Positions 4,477-8,998 of a DNA stretch of 8,998 bases are shown in pieces. Position numbers and translations under genes: made by a program. The notes below the pieces were generated by a model, which worked only from the letters and a program-made list of their open reading frames with translations, was not told the origin of the DNA and made no database searches. This DNA comes from Clostridiales bacterium (lineage in GTDB: Bacteria > Bacillota > Clostridia > Oscillospirales > Acutalibacteraceae): contig JAJBVR010000039.1 in the NCBI GenBank assembly GCA_020859725.1, forward strand, positions 1 to 8,998. Direction: 5' to 3'. The stretch's first letter is position 1, and each line of letters starts with the position of its first letter.

Positions 4477-7104
4477 ATGAAATGGACATCACTTAATGAT
4501 TTAAGAGAAAAATATTTATCTTTTTTTGAAAGCAAGGGTCATTTAAGGCTGCCAAGCTTTTCGCTTATACCCGATCATGATAAAAGCCTTCTTCTTATCA
4601 ATTCGGGAATGGCGCCAATGAAGAAATATTTCACCGGCGAAGTTACTCCTCCGGCCAAAAGGGTAACCACATGCCAGAAATGCATCAGAACTCCTGATAT
4701 TGAGCGAGTTGGGAAAACTGCGCGTCACGGCACATATTTTGAAATGCTCGGGAATTTCAGTTTTGGCGATTACTTTAAGCACGAGGCAACCAAATGGGCA
4801 TGGGAGTTTTGCACCGATGTGCTTGATATGCCTGTTGATAAATTGTGGATTACAATTTATGAAAATGATGATGAGGCTTTTGATATATGGACAAATGAGG
4901 TTGGCGTTGACCCGTCGCATATTGTTCGATTGGGAAAAGAAGATAATTTTTGGGAACACGGTCAGGGTCCATGCGGACCATGCAGCGAAATATATTTTGA
5001 CCGAGGTGAAAAATACGGATGCGGGAGGCCGGATTGCGGACCGGGATGTGAGTGTGACAGATACACTGAATTTTGGAACAATGTTTTCAGCAAGTATTAT
5101 AATGACGGAAAAGGAAATTATACCGAGCTTGCTCAAAAAAACATTGATACCGGTATGGGTCTTGAAAGACTTGCATGCATTCTTCAGGGTGTAGACAATC
5201 TTTTTGAGGTTGATACAGTCCAGAATATTATGAAAAAAATTTCAGATATATCCGGTGTTAAATATCATACGGATGATAAAAAAGATATTTCGCTCAGGGT
5301 TATTACCGATCATATCAGGTCATCGGTATTTATGATTGCAGACGGAGTTATTCCGTCAAACAGCGGCAGAGGCTATGTTTTGCGTCGTCTTATCCGCCGT
5401 GCATGCCGCCATGGGCGCCTTTTAGGTGTTAATAAGCCGTTTTTATTCGAGGTGGCAGATACTGTTGTTGACGAAAATTTAAGCGCGTATGATTATCTTG
5501 ATTCAAAGCGTGAGCTTATCAAAAAAGTTATTAATGCGGAAGAGGAAGCTTTCGGAAAAACTATTGACAGCGGTCTCGCTTTGCTGGAAGAATATATTTC
5601 TAAAATGACGGATAATGTTTTCAGCGGTGAAGATGCGTTTAAGCTTAATGATACTTATGGCTTTCCTATTGATTTAACAAAAGATATTCTTGAGGAAAAG
5701 GGAATCACAGTTGATGAAGATAAGTTTAATGCTCTTCTTCAAAACCAAAAAGAAACTGCCCGTGCCGCCAGAATGGATGCCGGCGCAGACGCTTGGAAGG
5801 TTAATTCTTTAAAAATCGCCGTTCCGCCGACAAAGTTTTTGGGATACGATAATTTTGACTGCACTGCAGAAATAAAAGCTGTTATTAATTCAGACGGTGA
5901 GCAGGTTGAGGCTCTCGGAGCCGGCGAAGACGGTTCATTGGTACTTGATAAAACTACTTTTTATGCTATGTCAGGCGGTCAGGCAGGCGACAGCGGCGTT
6001 ATTAAAACCAACGGCGGCGTTTTTCTTGTGGGTGATACAACAAAAAATGATGACGGAATTTTTATTCATTCAGGTTCTGTTTCCAATGGTGTTTTCTCCG
6101 TGGGAGATGAAGTAAACGTATCTATTAATGAAATGCGCAGAAAATCAATAATGCGTAATCACACAGCCGCCCATCTTCTTCAGGCTGCTTTAAGAAAGGT
6201 GCTTGGAAATCATGTTGAGCAGGCGGGGCAGCTTGTTAACGAATTTGAAGTAAGATTTGATTTCACTCATTTTAACGCCCTTACGTTTGATGAAATAAAA
6301 AAAGTTGAAATGCTTGTTAACAGCTTTATTTTAGAAGCCGTTCCGGTTGAAATGAATGAAATGCCTATAGAAGAGGCGAAAAAAACAGGCGCAATGATGC
6401 TTTTCGGTGAAAAATACGGGAAGATTGTTCGCGTTGTTAAAGCCGGTGATTTTTCAACCGAATTTTGCGGAGGTACCCATGTTTCAAACAGCGGGCAAAT
6501 CGGATTGTTTAAAATAATGAGCGAATCTTCTGTTGCGTCTGGCGTAAGAAGAATTACCGCGCTTACGGGAATTAATCTTATAAATCACATTGAACATTCT
6601 GATTTTGCTCTTAAAACGGTTGCCGCTGTTTTAAAAACATCGGAAAATGAAATTGAAAAGAAAATTGAAACCTTTGTTGCTGATAATAAAGCTAAGGACA
6701 AATTGATTTTCAATTTGAATTCTGAAATTACAAAATTAAAAAGCGCCGGATTGCTCAATAATCCCGTTAATATTAACGGACTTAATGTTTATACTGCTAA
6801 ATTAGACGATATTACTCCGGATTCGCTTCGTTCTCTTGGAGATGATATTAAATCCAAAGGCGGCAACAGCGTCGGTATTATTGCAGGAATAAACGGCGGC
6901 AAGGCCTCTATAGTTGCAGTATGCGGAAAAGACGCGGTTGCAATGGGGGTAAAAGCGGACGATCTTGTAAGAGAGGTTGCAAAGCTGGCCGGAGGCAGCG
7001 GGGGAGGAAAGCCCGATTCCGCTATGGCAGGCGCTAAAAATATAAATGAATTGGAAAATGCTTTAAATAAAGCGGAAGAAATTATAAGAAATCTTATGAA
7101 ATAA
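4477..7104 (+). CDS. alaS: Alanine--tRNA ligase
   Basis: This 875-residue class II synthetase charges tRNA-Ala with alanine and edits mis-made Ser/Gly-tRNA-Ala. The catalytic domain shows motif 2 (RHGTYFEMLGNFSFGDYFK, from R83), GQGPCGPCSEIYFDRG, the tRNA-side TEFWNNVF, DTGMGLERLA and motif 3 (GRGYVLRRLIRRACRHGR). A cysteine-rich insert (CGRPDCGPGCECD) is typical of Firmicute AlaRS. The editing domain keeps its zinc/active-site set: H562 and H566 in HTAAH, C664 and H668 in CGGTH. A DHHA1/C-Ala domain ends the protein with GGSGGGKPD (839-847). Every domain is intact and the length is standard. ATG 4477 is chosen because AAGGAAG (4462-4468) precedes it by eight bases and the protein then begins as the family does; the in-frame GTG at 4441 would lie in the terminator T tract. 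The HIT gene follows after 17 bp, probably on the same transcript. Confidence 0.98.
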   Translation: MKWTSLNDLREKYLSFFESKGHLRLPSFSLIPDHDKSLLLINSGMAPMKKYFTGEVTPPAKRVTTCQKCIRTPDIERVGKTARHGTYFEMLGNFSFGDYFKHEATKWAWEFCTDVLDMPVDKLWITIYENDDEAFDIWTNEVGVDPSHIVRLGKEDNFWEHGQGPCGPCSEIYFDRGEKYGCGRPDCGPGCECDRYTEFWNNVFSKYYNDGKGNYTELAQKNIDTGMGLERLACILQGVDNLFEVDTVQNIMKKISDISGVKYHTDDKKDISLRVITDHIRSSVFMIADGVIPSNSGRGYVLRRLIRRACRHGRLLGVNKPFLFEVADTVVDENLSAYDYLDSKRELIKKVINAEEEAFGKTIDSGLALLEEYISKMTDNVFSGEDAFKLNDTYGFPIDLTKDILEEKGITVDEDKFNALLQNQKETARAARMDAGADAWKVNSLKIAVPPTKFLGYDNFDCTAEIKAVINSDGEQVEALGAGEDGSLVLDKTTFYAMSGGQAGDSGVIKTNGGVFLVGDTTKNDDGIFIHSGSVSNGVFSVGDEVNVSINEMRRKSIMRNHTAAHLLQAALRKVLGNHVEQAGQLVNEFEVRFDFTHFNALTFDEIKKVEMLVNSFILEAVPVEMNEMPIEEAKKTGAMMLFGEKYGKIVRVVKAGDFSTEFCGGTHVSNSGQIGLFKIMSESSVASGVRRITALTGINLINHIEHSDFALKTVAAVLKTSENEIEKKIETFVADNKAKDKLIFNLNSEITKLKSAGLLNNPVNINGLNVYTAKLDDITPDSLRSLGDDIKSKGGNSVGIIAGINGGKASIVAVCGKDAVAMGVKADDLVREVAKLAGGSGGGKPDSAMAGAKNINELENALNKAEEIIRNLMK

Positions 7105-7121
7105 AGAAAGGCATTTGAGTT

Positions 7122-7454
7122 ATGTGTTTGTTTTGTGAAATTATAAACGGAAATGTGCCATCCGATAAAGTTTATGAGGATAATATGATTTATGCTTTCA
7201 GGGATATTAATCCCGCCGCTCCGGTGCACGTTTTGGTTGTTCCGAAAATTCATATTGATTCCGTTAATTCTGTTGATGCAAAAAACAGTAAATATGTTGC
7301 TCATATTTTTGAAAAAATCCCGGAAATTGCGAAAAAAGAGGGAATTGAATCTTACAGAATAATTTGTAACTGCGGCAAAGACGCCGGTCAAACCGTTATG
7401 CATTTACATTTTCATATTTTGGGCGGAGTTGAATTGGGAGAAAAAATACTGTGA
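7122..7454 (+). CDS. hinT: HIT-family (Hint-type) nucleotide hydrolase
   Basis: This 110-residue protein is a compact Hint-branch histidine-triad hydrolase. Family enzymes cleave adenosine phosphoramidates and aminoacyl-adenylates, releasing AMP. The N-terminus CLFCEIINGNVPSDKVYED carries the CxxC pair seen in many members. It is followed by AFRDINPAAPVHVLVVPKIHI (25-45) and the triad HLHFHILGG with H94, H96 and H98, the last two being the expected phosphate-binding and nucleophilic histidines. The end is short (GVELGEKIL), normal for this type. The start ATG 7122 has a moderate SD, GAAAGG at 7106-7111. It lies 17 bp after alaS and overlaps the next gene by four bases (GTGA), so all three are probably co-transcribed. 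AlaRS makes alanyl-AMP, so a clean-up role beside alaS is conceivable but unproven. Confidence 0.92.
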   Translation: MCLFCEIINGNVPSDKVYEDNMIYAFRDINPAAPVHVLVVPKIHIDSVNSVDAKNSKYVAHIFEKIPEIAKKEGIESYRIICNCGKDAGQTVMHLHFHILGGVELGEKIL

Positions 7455-7990
7455 GTGATACCTATGATTTCAAAATAGCCGGTTTGGAAAGAAAATTGAA
7501 GAAATTTTCGGTTTCGGACAAACTGGATATTGCTGCATTTATATTATTCGGCGATGTTGAATTAACAGAAAAATGCGCCTTTGAATTATTGAAAAAATGC
7601 CCGTATTTTGACTATATAATTACTCCGGAAGCCAAAAGCATACCGCTTGCATATGAAATGAGCAGACAAAGCGGTAAAAAATATATAGTGGCAAGAAAAG
7701 GCATTAAGGTTTATATGGATAAGCCTGTTGAATCCGATGTTAAATCAATCACCACAAAAAGCATTCAGCATTTATATCTTGGGCGCGAAGACGGAGAATT
7801 GCTTAAAAACAAACAGATTTTGATAGTTGACGATGTTATTTCAACAGGCAAATCGCTTGAGGCGGTTGAATCCCTTGTTTTAAAATTTCAAGGTAATATT
7901 GCCGCTTGCTGCGCTCCTGTTGCGGAAGGTGATGCCGCGCTGAGAAATGATATAATTTTTCTTGAAAAGCTTCCGCTTTTCTTTAAATAA
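7451..7990 (+). CDS. Type I phosphoribosyltransferase, adenine/purine-type (substrate uncertain)
   Basis: This 179-residue protein has the type I PRTase fold, transferring the ribose-5-phosphate of PRPP to a base. The PRPP-binding loop ILIVDDVISTGKS (123-135) is intact, with acidic pair D127-D128 and T132-G133. An upstream loop TPEAKSIPLAYEM (58-70) corresponds to the pyrophosphate-binding loop, and ARKGIKVYMDKP (81-92) plus KSITT to the flexible-loop region. The layout is closest to adenine/xanthine-type enzymes, but the classical adenine enzyme loop (EARGF) and the xanthine signature are both altered, so the base is not assigned and apt is not claimed. The start is GTG 7451, overlapping the HIT stop by four bases (GTGA), with GGGAG (7436-7440) ten bases upstream. 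No ATG gives a better start. The overlap implies coupled translation with the HIT gene. Confidence 0.85.
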   Translation: MSDTYDFKIAGLERKLKKFSVSDKLDIAAFILFGDVELTEKCAFELLKKCPYFDYIITPEAKSIPLAYEMSRQSGKKYIVARKGIKVYMDKPVESDVKSITTKSIQHLYLGREDGELLKNKQILIVDDVISTGKSLEAVESLVLKFQGNIAACCAPVAEGDAALRNDIIFLEKLPLFFK

Positions 7991-8001
7991 AATATTAACA
8001 A
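7984..8001. promoter_or_regulatory. Possible Rex (redox repressor) operator upstream of ldh
   Basis: The Clostridia Rex consensus is TTGTTAA-N4-TTAACAA. Here the right half TTAACAA is perfect (7995-8001), and at the correct four-base spacing the left half is TAAATAA (7984-7990), matching four of seven positions including the inner TAA. It overlaps the last codons of the phosphoribosyltransferase gene and lies about 50 bases before ldh, a typical NADH-responsive Rex target. The AT-rich context makes chance matches fairly likely. Confidence 0.3.
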
Positions 8002-8015
8002 TCAAAATGAATTTA

Positions 8016-8046
8016 ACCCGAAAGTATGGCAATAATACTTTCGGGT
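8016..8046 (+). promoter_or_regulatory. Perfect 12-bp hairpin against the ldh ribosome binding site
   Basis: ACCCGAAAGTAT (8016-8027) is perfectly complementary to ATACTTTCGGGT (8035-8046) around a seven-base loop GGCAATA. The 3' arm ends within the ldh Shine-Dalgarno site GGTGAT (8044-8049), three bases before the ATG at 8053. Formed in mRNA, the stem would hide the GGT of the SD. It may also serve as a terminator of the alaS-HIT-PRT transcript, but only GATTTT follows, a very short T run, so an RNA structure modulating ldh translation is at least as likely. I see no strong promoter in the 62-bp gap; a TTGAAA (7962-7967) with TAAAAT (7988-7993) has a long 20-base spacer. Confidence 0.6.
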
Positions 8047-8052
8047 GATTTT

Positions 8053-8997
8053 ATGAAGAATGACAGTAAAAAGGTTGCAATAGTAGGAGTAGGTATGGTT
8101 GGTATGAGTTTTGCATATGCAATGCTTAACCAAAATATTTGCGATGAGGTTTGCCTTATTGATATAAATAAAGAACGTGCCAAGGGCGAAGCCGCTGATT
8201 TATCGCACGGTTTGCCATTTGCTCCCAGCAGTATGAAAATTTATGCCGGAGAATATTCAAACTGCGGGGATATGGATTTAATAGTTATATGTGCAGGCGC
8301 GCCTCAGCTTGAAGGTGAATCAAGGCGTGATTTGCTTCAAAAAAATTATAAGGTCTTTAAAACAATAGTTAAACCGATAATTGAAAGCGGATTTAACGGA
8401 GTTTTTCTTGTGGCAAGTAATCCTGTGGATATTATGGCTAAAGCAGTGCTTGATTTATCCGGTTTTCCTCCTGAAAAGGTAATGGGCTCCGGTACTACTC
8501 TTGATACTGCCAGACTGCGTTATATGATGAGCGATTATTTTAAAATCAATCCCCGAAACGTTCACGCGTATGTAATAGGTGAACACGGAGATTCGGAATT
8601 TGTTGCGTGGAGCAATGCTCAAATTTCGGTTTTGCCTTTAAGCAGCTTGGATGATTATAATGAAGAAATGATGGATTCTCTTATGAAAATTGCAGTAAAC
8701 GTTCGTGAATCTGCATATGAAATCATAAAAGCAAAAAAAGCAACTTATTACGGAATAGGTATGGTGCTTGCGCGCCTTACACGGGCAATTTTAAATGATG
8801 AAAATTCAATTTTCACCGTTTCGGCATATTTAAACGGAGAGTATGGAGAAAGCGGATTTTATATAGGTGTTCCCGCTGTGATTAACAGAAACGGTGTGCG
8901 TGAAATTTTAGAGCTTTCATTAAATTCGGAGGAAAAAAGAAAATTTCAGCTTTCATCAAATGTTATTAAGGAAATGATTGATGAAATAGGATTTTAA
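8053..8997 (+). CDS. ldh: L-lactate dehydrogenase
   Basis: This 314-residue enzyme reduces pyruvate to L-lactate with NADH, regenerating NAD+ in fermentation. The Rossmann motif is GVGMVG (12-17) with D37 (CLIDIN) for NAD ribose binding. The active-site loop AGAPQLEGESRRD carries Q85 and R91; Q at this site marks lactate rather than malate specificity. Catalytic D151 and R154 (TLDTARLR) and H178 (IGEHGDSE) are all at the expected spacing. R156 and H171 sit where bacterial LDHs bind fructose-1,6-bisphosphate (R173 and H188 in standard numbering), so allosteric activation is likely. Length is standard and the protein is complete, with TAA at 8995-8997. The start is ATG 8053 after GGTGAT; an in-frame ATG at 8026 would add nine residues but lies inside the hairpin without an SD. 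Regulation by the hairpin and possibly Rex is suggested. Confidence 0.96.
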   Translation: MKNDSKKVAIVGVGMVGMSFAYAMLNQNICDEVCLIDINKERAKGEAADLSHGLPFAPSSMKIYAGEYSNCGDMDLIVICAGAPQLEGESRRDLLQKNYKVFKTIVKPIIESGFNGVFLVASNPVDIMAKAVLDLSGFPPEKVMGSGTTLDTARLRYMMSDYFKINPRNVHAYVIGEHGDSEFVAWSNAQISVLPLSSLDDYNEEMMDSLMKIAVNVRESAYEIIKAKKATYYGIGMVLARLTRAILNDENSIFTVSAYLNGEYGESGFYIGVPAVINRNGVREILELSLNSEEKRKFQLSSNVIKEMIDEIGF

Positions 8998-8998
8998 C

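Noticed and set aside
4960..5070. Cysteine-rich insert in AlaRS as a novel zinc module
   Set aside because: A CG-x-PDC-type insert in this position is common in Firmicute alanyl-tRNA synthetases, so it is not unusual.
4543..5136. Long open frame antisense to alaS
   Set aside because: It lies wholly inside a strongly conserved synthetase catalytic domain, has no family resemblance or RBS, and is explained as a shadow of the coding strand.
6789..7403. Open frame antisense to the alaS end and the HIT gene
   Set aside because: Its low-complexity, proline- and asparagine-rich translation and full overlap with two recognisable genes mark it as a coding shadow.
8026..8052. In-frame ATG giving LDH a nine-residue N-terminal extension
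   Set aside because: It sits in the hairpin stem and loop with no SD, whereas ATG 8053 follows GGTGAT and gives the usual LDH N-terminus.

Overview
This AT-rich window reads as a conserved housekeeping stretch from a low-GC, fermentative Firmicute, most likely a Clostridia/Oscillospiraceae-type anaerobe. The evidence is the set of typically Firmicute proteins (RNase M5, TmcAL, a YdbC/PC4-type protein, an AlaRS with the cysteine-rich catalytic-domain insert), strong GGAGG-type ribosome binding sites, and the pairing of acetate kinase with an L-lactate dehydrogenase. The placement is inferred from protein style and gene content, not from a search.

Layout. Bases 2-181 hold the last 59 codons of an unrecognised gene that overlaps holA (DNA polymerase III delta, 169-1218), which itself overlaps rnmV (RNase M5, 1211-1789). 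These three plus-strand genes look translationally coupled. rnmV runs tail-to-tail into tmcAL (1771-2829, minus strand) with a 19-bp overlap. tmcAL and ackA (2928-4148, plus strand) diverge from a 98-bp AT-rich intergenic region in which each has a good sigma-A-type promoter, and the two -10 boxes lie on top of each other on opposite strands. ackA is followed after 22 bp by a small ssDNA-binding YdbC/PC4-family gene (4171-4386), then a terminator-like hairpin. Next come alaS (4477-7104), a HIT-family hydrolase (7122-7454) and a purine-type phosphoribosyltransferase (7451-7990), closely spaced or overlapping and probably one transcript. A perfect 12-bp hairpin lies directly against the start of ldh (8053-8997), whose stop codon is two bases from the end of the window.

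How the genes relate. ackA makes ATP from acetyl phosphate and releases acetate. TmcAL consumes acetate and ATP to acetylate C34 of elongator tRNA-Met. ldh re-oxidises NADH by making lactate. alaS, the HIT protein and the phosphoribosyltransferase share adenylate chemistry (aminoacyl-AMP formation, adenosine-phosphoramidate/aminoacyl-AMP hydrolysis, purine salvage), although a functional link among these three is only inferred.

I see no CRISPR array, mobile element, phage gene, rRNA, tRNA or defence system, and no wholly new system. The points most worth a second look are regulatory: the shared divergent -10 at tmcAL/ackA with a flanking inverted repeat, and the RBS-hugging hairpin plus possible Rex site at ldh. 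No gene-free stretch exceeds 300 bases; the largest gaps are 98 bp (2830-2927) and 90 bp (4387-4476), both described below.
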